From JAPUME01 sp027294185 (GTDB taxonomy: Bacteria > Acidobacteriota > Terriglobia > UBA7540 > JAPUME01): a DNA stretch of 64,000 nt. A model generated the notes under the pieces. It was not told the DNA's origin. It worked only from the letters and a program-made list of their open reading frames with translations, and did no database searches. A program made the position numbers and the translations under genes. Below, piece after piece: positions 49,716-57,777 of this stretch; positions within the stretch are counted from its first letter, which is position 1; the number at the start of each line of letters is the position of its first letter. The stretch covers positions 1,798,001 to 1,862,000 of the forward strand of contig CAUVWZ020000002.1 in NCBI GenBank assembly GCA_963555835.3, read 5' to 3'.

Positions 49716-51650
49716 ATGAAAAAATCCGTCATCGTGGGCACCGCGGGCCACATCGACCACGGCAAGTCCGCTCTGGTCATGGCCCTGACCGGCACCGACC
49801 CGGACCGCTGGGCTGAAGAGAAACGGCGCGGAATTACCATCGATCTGGGCTTTGCGCATCTCGACCTGGGTGACGAGGTGCGAGTCGGCTTCGTCGATGT
49901 GCCCGGCCATGAGCGGTTTGTGAAAAATATGCTGGCCGGAGCAAGCGGCATCGACATGGTGCTGCTGGTCGTTGCTGCCGATGAGTCCATCAAGCCGCAG
50001 ACGAGGGAGCACTTCGACATCTGCCGCCTGCTCGAGGTCAAGCGGGGACTGGTGGTGTTGACCAAATCAGACCTGGTGGAACCCGATCTCCTGGAACTGG
50101 TGCAGATGGAAATGCAGGAGTATCTGAAGGGATCTTTCCTCGAAGGCGCGCCGATTCTCGCCACCAGCGCTCGGACCGGAGCAGGGCTGGATGCTCTCAA
50201 AGATACGCTTCGCGAGATGGCCGGGAAAGCGGAATCGAGGAACACCGCGCGCCCCCTGCGCCTGCCCATCGACCGCGCCTTCGTTATGAAGGGATTCGGG
50301 ACCGTCGTCACCGGGACTCTGGCCAGCGGCAAAGTCGAAAAAGATCAGGAAGTGGAAATTCTGCCCGAGGGCCGGAAGGTGCGGATACGAGGCATCCAGG
50401 TTCACTCCGAGGAGGTGGGCATGGCCCATGCGGGGCAGCGCACGGCGCTGAACCTGGTGGGAATCGAAAAGGCGGAACTCGCCCGCGGTATGGTCCTGGC
50501 AACCTCGGATACTCTCCGGCCCACTCGCCGCATGGATTGCAGCCTGACGCTGCTCGACTCGGCCCGACCGCTCAAGGCCAACTCACGAGTTCACCTGCAC
50601 CTGGGAACTGCAGAAACGATAGCCGAAGTGGTTCTCCTGCGAGGAGGACCGATTCGCCCGGGAGAGAGTGATTTCGTTCAATTGCGCCTCGCCGAACCTG
50701 CCGTGGCCGTACTGGGCGACCGGTTCATCATTCGGCAATTTTCCCCGCTCGTCACGCTGGGCGGCGGAGCCGTGCTGGACAACCATGCTCCTCGTCACAA
50801 AAGGAACGAGCCAGGCCTGGCAGATTTCTTAGGCGCGCTCGCAAAGGGCTCGACCGCGGAATGCCTGTCGGCCTTTTCCCGGCATCGCGGCGTCACGACG
50901 GGGAAGGACCTTCGGGCGCGGACCGGCTGGGGCGAGGAGGAGATAGAAGCATCTCTCGGTTCCCTTGAGGCTGCCGGGGAACTGTGGCGGATTTCAAATC
51001 GTCCCCTCCTTTTCCTCCACCAGGAACCGCGCAAGGCGCTCATGGAACGGGTCCTCGATTATCTCAAGCGATTCCATCAGGAAAAGCCGCTTCTTGCAGG
51101 GGTCCCGAAACAGGAGCTGCGGTCGAAGACTTTTTCCGCGCCAGGGGGCAAGCCTTCCGGCCCTGCGCAGACCATGGTTGACGAGTCAATCTTTGAAGCC
51201 CTTCTCACTCGGTTGGGGAAAGAGAAAAAGCTCGCCGCCCAGGGCGAAATCGTCAGGCTTGAAAGTCACAAGATCATCCTCACCGAAGACGAGGCGCAGG
51301 CCAAGCAGACCATCAGCCGCGCCTTCGGCGAGGCGGGCCTTGCCGTACCGAACATGAAGGATGTCCTGGCAAAGGTGGGGCTCGAGCAGAAGCGTGCCCT
51401 TTCCATCGTACAGATTCTGATCAAGGAGAAATCTCTCGTCAAAATTACCGAAGACCTGATGTTTCACCGAAACGCCCTGGAAGGCTTGCGTCGCCGCCTG
51501 GCGGATTTCAAGAAGAAGAAGGAAACCATCAGCGTGAGAGAGTTCAAGGATCTGGCCGGGGTCTCACGCAAGTACGCCATTCCGCTGCTCGAATACCTGG
51601 ACCGGGAGCGCGTCACGCGCCGTCAGGGCGACGAGCGGCTGATACTATGA
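49716..51650 (+). CDS. selB: SelB, selenocysteine-specific elongation factor
   Basis: A 644-residue GTPase. The G-motifs are GTAGHIDHGKSALV (residue 8), DVPGHERFVKN (G3), and VLTKSDLV (G4). RRGITIDLGFAHL is the SelB-specific switch I. EF-Tu-like beta domains follow, then C-terminal winged-helix domains that bind SECIS RNA (from about residue 390; REFKDLAGVSRKYAIPLLEYLD at the end). It carries Sec-tRNA to UGA codons. The start MKKSVIVG at 49716 is preferred; the longer frame to 49614 has no similarity. SelA, SelC and SelD are not in the window. Confidence 0.93.
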   Translation: MKKSVIVGTAGHIDHGKSALVMALTGTDPDRWAEEKRRGITIDLGFAHLDLGDEVRVGFVDVPGHERFVKNMLAGASGIDMVLLVVAADESIKPQTREHFDICRLLEVKRGLVVLTKSDLVEPDLLELVQMEMQEYLKGSFLEGAPILATSARTGAGLDALKDTLREMAGKAESRNTARPLRLPIDRAFVMKGFGTVVTGTLASGKVEKDQEVEILPEGRKVRIRGIQVHSEEVGMAHAGQRTALNLVGIEKAELARGMVLATSDTLRPTRRMDCSLTLLDSARPLKANSRVHLHLGTAETIAEVVLLRGGPIRPGESDFVQLRLAEPAVAVLGDRFIIRQFSPLVTLGGGAVLDNHAPRHKRNEPGLADFLGALAKGSTAECLSAFSRHRGVTTGKDLRARTGWGEEEIEASLGSLEAAGELWRISNRPLLFLHQEPRKALMERVLDYLKRFHQEKPLLAGVPKQELRSKTFSAPGGKPSGPAQTMVDESIFEALLTRLGKEKKLAAQGEIVRLESHKIILTEDEAQAKQTISRAFGEAGLAVPNMKDVLAKVGLEQKRALSIVQILIKEKSLVKITEDLMFHRNALEGLRRRLADFKKKKETISVREFKDLAGVSRKYAIPLLEYLDRERVTRRQGDERLIL

Positions 51651-51743
51651 ACCCGTAGAACCGGTCGGGTACTCTGCTCTTGCATCCCAGGTCGGTTTGG
51701 GGAACAATCCCCCGTACCATAACTGAATTTCATGGAGGTAATT

Positions 51744-52829
51744 TTGCGATCAAATTTCCTCGTGCGCGCCTGTATCCTTTCCGCCCTTGTTGTCTTCGCA
51801 TGGAGCTGCAACTCGGTCAATGGGGCCACCGGCGCGAAAAATGTAATTCTCTTCCTGGCCGATGGCACGGGAATTCCCACCATTCATGCCGCCAGCATTT
51901 ACGGCTACGGGAAACCCCAGCAGCTCTTTGTACAAAACATGCCCCACCTGGGCTTCTCAGAGACCTCAACGGCCAGCAGTTGGGTCACCGACTCGGCCGC
52001 CGGCATGACGGCCATCGTGACCGGCGAGAAGACGCATAACGGAGTCGTGTCGCAGGCGGCGGACGCCGTCCGGGGAGAAAAGGACGGAAGGCTTCTTAAA
52101 TCCATACTCGAATATGCGGAGGAGCGAGGGCTTTCGAGCGGAGTGGTTTCGAACAGTGCGGTGTCGGACGCGACGCCCGCCGCTTGCTACGCCCATTCGA
52201 ACGAGCGTGCAAAGCACGGCTACATCTTTGCCCAAATCCTCGAACCACGTTTCGGGGATGGTATCGACGTCGTCATCGGTCCGGGTCGCGCCACCATCCT
52301 GCAACAGACGGAGGAACTGGGCGTTGACCTGGCCGCCGGATTCATGGCGCGCGGCTACGCGTTTGTGGATAACCCGCAAGCGATGCAGGAAGCGGCGGAC
52401 GAGGGGGACCGCCTCATCGCCCTCTACGAATCAGATGATTTCGACCTGGGCGTCGCTGTGAATAAAGCGATCGATGTCCTGACGCGGAACCCGAAGGGGT
52501 TTTTCCTGATGGTCGAATCGAACAATCATTTCACGGATGTCGAGAAAACCCTTTCGCGCCTTGTCGCGATGGACAAAGTGATCCGTCAGACGGCAGAACG
52601 GATGGAGAATACCGACACGCTGATTCTCTTCACCGCCGACCACTCCTACGATCTGAGGATTCCTTCGGCGCCGAAAGTCCAGGACGTCACTCCCCATGTG
52701 GTCATCATCAACGACCACACGGCGGAAGAAGTGCTGGTCGCCGGTCAGGGTCCGGGAGCGGAAAAAGTTAAAGGATATTTCCCCAATACCCGCCTGTTCC
52801 ACATCATGATGGAAGCTTACGGGTGGTAG
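51744..52829 (+). CDS. Alkaline phosphatase (PhoA family), secreted
   Basis: A 361-residue exported phosphatase with a signal peptide (LVRACILSALVVFAWSC). The metal Asp is in LFLADGTG near residue 38, the nucleophile Ser in VTDSAAGMTAIVTG near residue 80, DATPAA (Thr) near residue 142, Glu and His in FLMVESNNHF near residue 254, and Asp-His in LFTADHSYD; the last His is in DHTAEEV. The usual D-x-x-x-H loop after VE is shortened. The start is TTG 51744, because GGAGG lies five bases before it and ATG 51732 touches GGAGG. The 3' end overlaps the convergent PPOX gene by 26 bases. Confidence 0.88.
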   Translation: MRSNFLVRACILSALVVFAWSCNSVNGATGAKNVILFLADGTGIPTIHAASIYGYGKPQQLFVQNMPHLGFSETSTASSWVTDSAAGMTAIVTGEKTHNGVVSQAADAVRGEKDGRLLKSILEYAEERGLSSGVVSNSAVSDATPAACYAHSNERAKHGYIFAQILEPRFGDGIDVVIGPGRATILQQTEELGVDLAAGFMARGYAFVDNPQAMQEAADEGDRLIALYESDDFDLGVAVNKAIDVLTRNPKGFFLMVESNNHFTDVEKTLSRLVAMDKVIRQTAERMENTDTLILFTADHSYDLRIPSAPKVQDVTPHVVIINDHTAEEVLVAGQGPGAEKVKGYFPNTRLFHIMMEAYGW

Positions 52830-53532
52830 GGAACCTGCTGTGGGTTGGATGTTGTTTGTGAACCGTCCCACCGACCGAATCGACAAGGGGGGCCCGCCAT
52901 GATTGGGTCTCGGACCCAGCCTCCCGGAGCTTGCCAGGAAGGGTATCGTTCACTGCCTCCACCTCCCGAATGCGCTGTTGAAGTTTCTCAACATTCGGGC
53001 CCATCTCCTCTACCGTAAATCGTTGCTGGATGTGCTGGGTGCAGTTGAGGTCCCAGGCCTCCACGTGGAAGAGCAGGACGCGCTGGGGTCGCGCCTCATA
53101 GTTGGCATCGGCAACTCTTTGCAACAAATCCGTGTCATCCTCGACGAACTCTGCTGTGCCCCAGATTTTGATGCGCTTCCGGTTCGGGTAGTCCATCAAA
53201 AAAATGAACGCCTTGTTATTTTCGCTCAGGTTCCCGAGTGAGATGTATTGAGCGTTCCCTGAATAGTCAGCCGTTGCCAGTGTGTGTTCGTCCAATACCT
53301 TGAGGAACCCTCTGGGACCGCCTCGGTGCTGGATGTAGGGCTGCCCCTCGACAGTGGCCGTACCCAGGTAAAAAGAGTCCCGCCGGGCGATAAACTCCGC
53401 CAACTCGGGAGTCACGACATCGGTCCATCCGCCGCGTTGTTCCATCTTGGAGTAGGCGGAGCGTGAGCCACGTTTCTCCTGGGCCGCCTTGACCGCGGGA
53501 GTAAAGCCAATGTCACTGATTCGTGCTTTCAT
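52804..53532 (-). CDS. PPOX-class FMN-binding flavoprotein
   Basis: A 242-residue soluble protein. The split-barrel flavin fold is seen in FIARRDSFYLGTATVEGQPYIQHRGGPRGFLKVLDE and GNAQYISLGNLSENNKAFIFLMDYPNRKRIKIWG. The C-terminal 70 residues include an acidic helix and a long tail. It likely binds FMN and oxidises or reduces a small substrate, or may be a stress protein. GGGGG precedes the ATG. The gene is convergent with the alkaline phosphatase. Confidence 0.85.
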   Translation of the reverse strand: MKARISDIGFTPAVKAAQEKRGSRSAYSKMEQRGGWTDVVTPELAEFIARRDSFYLGTATVEGQPYIQHRGGPRGFLKVLDEHTLATADYSGNAQYISLGNLSENNKAFIFLMDYPNRKRIKIWGTAEFVEDDTDLLQRVADANYEARPQRVLLFHVEAWDLNCTQHIQQRFTVEEMGPNVEKLQQRIREVEAVNDTLPGKLREAGSETQSWRAPLVDSVGGTVHKQHPTHSRFPTTRKLPS

Positions 53533-53667
53533 GGTATGCCCCCGGTGCTGAGTGCTGCGTAGAATTTCTGGACAAGCTTAACTGGAGTGGTCATAGCTCT
53601 CTCTGTTTTTGGGGTGAAAGACCGAGATGCGCCTGGCCGGTATGTGTCGCCGGCCAGGCGCATGCGA

Positions 53668-54549
53668 TCATGCGCTTTTCGGCAGCATGCTCGGTACCGT
53701 TGCAAGGTGGCCGAGGCCAAGTGCCTCGACTACGCCTGCCTGAACCGGTGCTGTCGCGTCGTTCAGGGTATCAGCGCCATAGCCGGCGCCCACTACGGTG
53801 CGCGCGGGTCGGTCACCCTTGGGGGTGGCGATCAGCTTGGCGACCGCTTCGGCGATATCGTGAGGGTCCGGTGCGTCAGGCCCCGACAACATGGTCGTGA
53901 ATTGCTGGAACATGGCACCAGGGATCTCCCCCACGGCGCCGTACTCCGCCGCCCGCCCCGTGTCGGCTGGCTGAGCCGCGCTGGCATACATCTGTGTGGG
54001 ATAGGCGCTCGGTTGCACAAGAACGACGTCGATTCCGAGCTGTGAGACCTCGTAGCGCAAGCTGTCGGTCAGAGCCTCGACCGCGAACTTGCTCGCACCA
54101 TAAATCCCGAAAAAGGGAAAAGTGACGCGACCGAGGATCGAGCTGAAGTTGATGATCAAGCCGTCCTTGTGGCGACGGAGGTCCGGCAGTACCGCACGGG
54201 TCACCCGATGTAGGCCGATGACGTTGACGTCGAACAGCGCGGTCGCCTGCTCGGGCCTGAACGCTTCCGACACGCCAGCCGCTGCGACACCAGCATTGTT
54301 AATCAGGACATCGATGCGACCTGCCTTACCGATCACAGTGGCGACAGCTCGATCGACCGATTCGGAGTCGGTGACATCGAGCTCGACTACTTCGATGTTC
54401 TGGCCTCGGAGTGCCTGCGCATGGGCACGGTTCTTGGTTTCCGGATTGCGCATCGAAGCAAAGACCTTGTGGCCAGTGCGGGCTAGAGTTTCGGCGGTGT
54501 CGCGGCCAAAACCGGTAGATGCGCCGGTGATGAGGATGGTTTTAGTCAT
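53668..54549 (-). CDS. Short-chain dehydrogenase/reductase
   Basis: A 293-residue classical SDR. TGASTGFG is the NAD(P) loop, LINNAGV the structural motif, INFSSILGRVTFPFFGIYGASKF gives the catalytic Ser-Tyr-Lys, and VQPSAYPTQM follows. AAAGGAG precedes the ATG at 54549. The same frame continues upstream for 29 codons that carry a piece of another gene (see 54550). It is regulated by the operator at 54672, probably through the MarR protein next to it. Confidence 0.9.
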   Translation of the reverse strand: MTKTILITGASTGFGRDTAETLARTGHKVFASMRNPETKNRAHAQALRGQNIEVVELDVTDSESVDRAVATVIGKAGRIDVLINNAGVAAAGVSEAFRPEQATALFDVNVIGLHRVTRAVLPDLRRHKDGLIINFSSILGRVTFPFFGIYGASKFAVEALTDSLRYEVSQLGIDVVLVQPSAYPTQMYASAAQPADTGRAAEYGAVGEIPGAMFQQFTTMLSGPDAPDPHDIAEAVAKLIATPKGDRPARTVVGAGYGADTLNDATAPVQAGVVEALGLGHLATVPSMLPKSA

Positions 54550-54636
54550 GGGTAGTCTCCTTTTGGATAGGTTTTGGACTTCCTCGACTTTGAGGACATC
54601 CGCATCTCCGAATTTGTGAAACACTGCTGCTTTCAT
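54550..54636 (-). pseudogene. Remnant of a zinc-type quinone oxidoreductase gene start
   Basis: Twenty-nine in-frame codons fuse to the SDR start. They read MKAAVFHKFGDADVLKVEEV, the N-terminus of MDR-family NADPH:quinone reductases, then a linker (NLSKRRLP) and the Met of the SDR. AAAAGGAGAG precedes the first ATG. The rest of the quinone reductase gene is deleted. It may serve as an upstream reading frame or yield a fusion protein. Confidence 0.6.
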
Positions 54637-54671
54637 TGGACTCTCTCCTTTTCGTAAATTGAATTCAGCTT

Positions 54672-54693
54672 ATTAGATGTAACTACATCTAAT
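54672..54693. promoter_or_regulatory. MarR operator 1, SDR promoter
   Basis: ATTAGATGTA-AC-TACATCTAAT is a perfect palindrome with 10-base arms. It lies 36 bases upstream of the SDR leader frame. The core TAGATGTA-N2-TACATCTA recurs at 55265 and 55699. Confidence 0.8.
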
Positions 54694-54708
54694 TTGGATC
54701 ACAAACAT

Positions 54709-55170
54709 TTACTGCTCTTGCAGGGCCGCCCGCGTCACCCGCAGGAGAGCTTTCGACAAACGGCCCCAGTCTTCCAATCCCAGAGCCTTCTTCAGGCGAG
54801 CCTGCGCCCTTTGCCAGTTAGGGACCGACTGTTGCAGTCGACGCCGTCCGGCCGCGGTCACCCGCAAGCGGCGTTCTCTCCGGTCAGCTCCGGGTCGGGC
54901 CCCGACCCACCCCTTCTTGATCAACGGCGCGAGCGTCCGCGTCAGAGTGGTGCTGTCGAGGGCCAGCCGCTTGCCTAACTGCTGCTGAGTGCATTCCCCG
55001 ACACGGGTCAGGGTCCAAAGCAGGGCGAACGGGGCCACATCCAGGCCTCCGCCCACCAATTCGCTTGAGTAGAGGTGCGTAACGGCCCGGGCCGCGCGCC
55101 GCAGATTTCCGCACGCACAGACCAGATCAATTACAGCAGGCACCGATTCGATTGGCTTCACATTCCGCAT
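54709..55170 (-). CDS. MarR-family transcriptional regulator
   Basis: A 153-residue winged-helix protein. The family helix-turn-helix reads CTQQQLGKRLALDSTTLTRTLAPLIKKGWVG near residues 60-90, followed by the wing with GADRRERRLRVTAAG. It has a flanking Cys pair at residues 18-20 (CAC). It should bind the TAGATGTA-N2-TACATCTA sites beside it. It lies between the SDR and trxA genes, which have the same operators. A thiol signal is possible, given thioredoxin and the Cys. Confidence 0.9.
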   Translation of the reverse strand: MRNVKPIESVPAVIDLVCACGNLRRAARAVTHLYSSELVGGGLDVAPFALLWTLTRVGECTQQQLGKRLALDSTTLTRTLAPLIKKGWVGARPGADRRERRLRVTAAGRRRLQQSVPNWQRAQARLKKALGLEDWGRLSKALLRVTRAALQEQ

Positions 55171-55216
55171 GCGATCTCATCCCCCCTGCGATGTCCGGGC
55201 CCGGAACCCTCAAACT

Positions 55217-55244
55217 GCCTGCAACTTGCAGGCAAGTTGCAGGC
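55217..55244. promoter_or_regulatory. Inverted repeat GCCTGCAACTTGC / GCAAGTTGCAGGC
   Basis: Two perfect 13-base arms are separated by AG. It lies between the marR start and the trxA stop. No T-run follows on the minus strand, so it is more likely an operator. CTGCAACTTGCAG recurs at 55952-55964, upstream of the next SDR gene. Confidence 0.55.
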
Positions 55245-55264
55245 CCGGGATTGATCCGAAACTA

Positions 55265-55282
55265 TAGTTGTATATACATCTA
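55265..55282. promoter_or_regulatory. MarR operator 2, marR promoter
   Basis: TAGTTGTA-TA-TACATCTA matches the consensus with one arm changed at one base. It overlaps the stop codon of trxA (55280-55282), where it could control the marR promoter. Confidence 0.7.
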
Positions 55283-55657
55283 TTTAGTCCCCGTGTCAAG
55301 GACTTTTTCCAGGGTCAGCGGGAACCGTCCGTTCAGATACTTCTGGATCTTTTCCTCGATTGCTTCCCGGGAATGGTTCCCCACAAGCTGGCCCTTCAGT
55401 TCACCATCCTTGAACAGAGCCAGCGTGGGGATGCCACGGACTCCGTAACGGGCGGCGCTGGTGGCGTTCTCGTCCACGTTCGATTTAAGGACCCGAAGCC
55501 TGCCGGAATAGTCACGGGCGAGAGCCTCCAGGCTAGGGGCCACCAACTTGCAGGGGCCGCACCACTCAGCCCAGAAATCCACCAGGACCGGCTGCTCGGA
55601 GCGCAAAACTTCCTGCTCAAACGTGGAATCGCTAACTGTTGGAAAATGTTTTGCCAT
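55280..55657 (-). CDS. trxA: Thioredoxin
   Basis: A 125-residue thioredoxin. The active site is FWAEWCGPCKLVAP near residue 32, and the cis-Pro loop is GIPTLALFKDG near residue 75. The N-terminal extension is short. It reduces disulfides in the cytoplasm. GAAAGGAGG precedes the ATG. An operator of the MarR type lies 41 bases upstream, so this is a regulated thioredoxin and probably not the main housekeeping copy. Confidence 0.94.
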   Translation of the reverse strand: MAKHFPTVSDSTFEQEVLRSEQPVLVDFWAEWCGPCKLVAPSLEALARDYSGRLRVLKSNVDENATSAARYGVRGIPTLALFKDGELKGQLVGNHSREAIEEKIQKYLNGRFPLTLEKVLDTGTK

Positions 55658-55698
55658 CTCGAATACCTCCTTTCAATTTCGTGTGCTTCCACCCACTT

Positions 55699-55716
55699 TA
55701 GATGTAACTACATCTA
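55699..55716. promoter_or_regulatory. MarR operator 3, trxA promoter
   Basis: TAGATGTA-AC-TACATCTA is a perfect palindrome with eight-base arms and matches the site at 54672 base for base over 18 bases. It lies 41 bases upstream of the thioredoxin start. Confidence 0.8.
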
Positions 55717-55951
55717 GTTGGTTGCAGATTATCTTTCCCTGCGGACTGATGAGGCAAGCAGGGAACTGCCCCGGGCCCTGACAATTCATACAACCTAATC
55801 TCTACCCATCACTTGGCGCAGCCTGAGGACTTCCCCCCTCCACCCCGTTCCCTGCCCTATGGATTACCAGGATTCTCGGCACTCTCCCTCCAATCCCCTG
55901 GTTGGCAAATAGCCCTTGCTCCCTCTCCAGGGAATGAATAAAATCCAATCC

Positions 55952-55964
55952 CTGCAACTTGCAG
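55952..55964. promoter_or_regulatory. Odd palindrome CTGCAACTTGCAG before the SDR gene
   Basis: A 13-base palindrome with one central base (CTGCAA-C-TTGCAG), 48 bases upstream of the SDR start. The same word forms the left part of the inverted repeat at 55217. It may be a shared operator. Confidence 0.4.
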
Positions 55965-56012
55965 ATTCCTGACTCTAAATGAGAGGGTCCCACGGCCCGA
56001 AGAGGACATCGC

Positions 56013-56777
56013 ATGGAGCAACGAAGCCTTCAACTCGATGGGCAGGTGGCCATCGTCACCGGCGGCGGCAAGGGAATCGGCAAGGCGACCGCCTCGATTC
56101 TTGCCCACCACGGCGCGCGCATCACGGTGGCCGACTGCGACCTGCCTGCTGCTGAAAAAACCGCCGCCGAAATTACCAAAGAGACTTCCCAACCGGCGCT
56201 TGCCATTCAAACCGATGTGAGCCGGGCGTCCTCAGTAACCGAGATGGTCGCGGGAACCCTCGCCGAGTTCAGTCGGATTGATATTCTGGTCAACAACGCC
56301 GGAATCGGCGGGCACGCGCTGCCCATCAGTGAGGTGAGCGAAGAAGAGTGGGAGAAGGTCCTGAATGTAAACCTGAAGAGCGTATTCCTCTGCTGCCGGG
56401 CGGTGATACCTCACATGCGGAAACGGAAGTCGGGAAAAATCGTGAACGTGGCATCCATCGCGGGCAAGGAGGGCAACCCGCGTATGATTCCCTACTCGGC
56501 ATCGAAGGCCGGCGTCATCTGCCTGACCAAGGCGCTGGCCAAGGAAGTGGTGGAAGATGGAATCCGGGTAAATTGCGTTGCGCCCGCCGTCATCGGCACC
56601 ACCATCCTCGATACGTTGACCGACGAACAGGTCGCCTACATGACCGAACGCATCCCGATGAAACGTGTGGGAAAACCGGAAGAGGTGGGCGCCGTCATTC
56701 ACTTCCTGGCCTCGGAGGCGTCAAGCTTCGTCACCGGGCAGTGTTACGACGTGAGCGGCGGCCGGGCGACCTACTAA
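56013..56777 (+). CDS. FabG-like short-chain dehydrogenase
   Basis: A 254-residue classical SDR. The NAD(P) loop is VTGGGKGIGKATA, the structural motif ILVNNAGIGG near residue 91, and the catalytic triad lies in NVASIAGKEGNPRMIPYSASKAG. The tail phrase PEEVGAVIHFLASEASSFVTGQCYDVSGG is usual for FabG-type reductases. It may reduce a 3-oxoacyl or polyol substrate. GGAC precedes the ATG. It is not in an operon and is probably under the odd palindrome at 55952. Confidence 0.88.
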   Translation: MEQRSLQLDGQVAIVTGGGKGIGKATASILAHHGARITVADCDLPAAEKTAAEITKETSQPALAIQTDVSRASSVTEMVAGTLAEFSRIDILVNNAGIGGHALPISEVSEEEWEKVLNVNLKSVFLCCRAVIPHMRKRKSGKIVNVASIAGKEGNPRMIPYSASKAGVICLTKALAKEVVEDGIRVNCVAPAVIGTTILDTLTDEQVAYMTERIPMKRVGKPEEVGAVIHFLASEASSFVTGQCYDVSGGRATY

Positions 56778-57012
56778 AATCAATGTAATGCCGCCGAGAA
56801 TCCCTCACTTTCCACCACGACGGCTTCAAGGCGGCTCTCGCGAAGCCTCTCTCGGGGTCCGCTGCACCTGTCAAGGGAATCAAAAGCCGGATCACGAGTG
56901 GAATAGGACGCCGTTTGGGAATGCTCATCTCAAGGTCTCCGATACTTGAGCGTATTATCCTTCCAGAAAGCTGCACCCAACAAGCAGCCCGGCCTTGCTA
57001 TAATGCCGCGCC

Positions 57013-57777
57013 ATGCAAAAGCGCACTCCACTTCCTCTGCCCAAGGTGAAAACCATCGCAGCCTTGCGGAAAGCCGTCATCGCCTGCCGCAAGTGCCCGC
57101 GACTGATCTCCCACTGCCAAAAGGTAGCGCGGGAAAAGCGGCGAGCCTATCGAGATTGGGACTATTGGGGAAACCCGGTCCCGGCTTTCGGCGACCCTGA
57201 GGCGGAGCTTCTGATTCTGGGTCTTGCGCCCGGCGCCCACGGCGCGAACCGCACGGGCCGAATGTTCACCGGAGACCGGTCGGGCGATTTCCTTTATCGC
57301 GCTCTCTACCGGGCAGGCTTCGCCAGCCAACCTACATCCCGCTCCAGGGACGACGGTCTGAAGTTAAGAAATTGCTTCATTACCGCCGCGCTGCGTTGCG
57401 CGCCGCCGGCGAACAAACCCCTGCCTGCGGAGCTCGCCGCCTGCCAGCCCTATCTGGAACGGGAACTGCAGCTGCTGAAAGGAGTGCGCGCGGTTCTGGC
57501 GCTGGGGAAGATCGCTTTGGATGCCTATCTGAGGATTCTTGCCGAAGGCAGGAAGATCGAATCGCGGCAGCCCTACCGGTTCGGGCATGGGGCGTCTTAC
57601 CGATTGCCCGAGGGCCTGCCCCGGCTTTATGTTTCCTATCACCCGAGCCAGCAGAACACCCAGACCGGCAGGCTAACCGAGGCCATGTTTCAAAGGGTTT
57701 TTCGCGAAATTCAAACCTTCCTGGCCGGGAACCTGTCGGAGCAGCCAAAGATTAATCCATCAGAATGCCGCCGTTGA
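57013..57777 (+). CDS. udgB: Uracil-DNA glycosylase family 5 (UdgB)
   Basis: A 254-residue [4Fe-4S] glycosylase. Cys residues for the cluster are in VIACRKCPRLI near residue 24, with others further on. The catalytic region is ILGLAPGAHGANRTGRMFTGD near residue 70, where family 5 has APGAHG without the usual catalytic Asp. SYHPSQQNTQTGRLT near the end is the second motif. It removes uracil, hypoxanthine or xanthine from DNA. No ribosome site is seen before the ATG. The 3' end overlaps the convergent SDR gene by 26 bases. Confidence 0.93.
   Translation: MQKRTPLPLPKVKTIAALRKAVIACRKCPRLISHCQKVAREKRRAYRDWDYWGNPVPAFGDPEAELLILGLAPGAHGANRTGRMFTGDRSGDFLYRALYRAGFASQPTSRSRDDGLKLRNCFITAALRCAPPANKPLPAELAACQPYLERELQLLKGVRAVLALGKIALDAYLRILAEGRKIESRQPYRFGHGASYRLPEGLPRLYVSYHPSQQNTQTGRLTEAMFQRVFREIQTFLAGNLSEQPKINPSECRR

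Noticed and set aside
52804..57777. Two convergent gene pairs that each overlap by exactly 26 bases (52804-52829 and 57752-57777)
   Set aside because: The pairs are unrelated in sequence; equal overlap length is probably chance.
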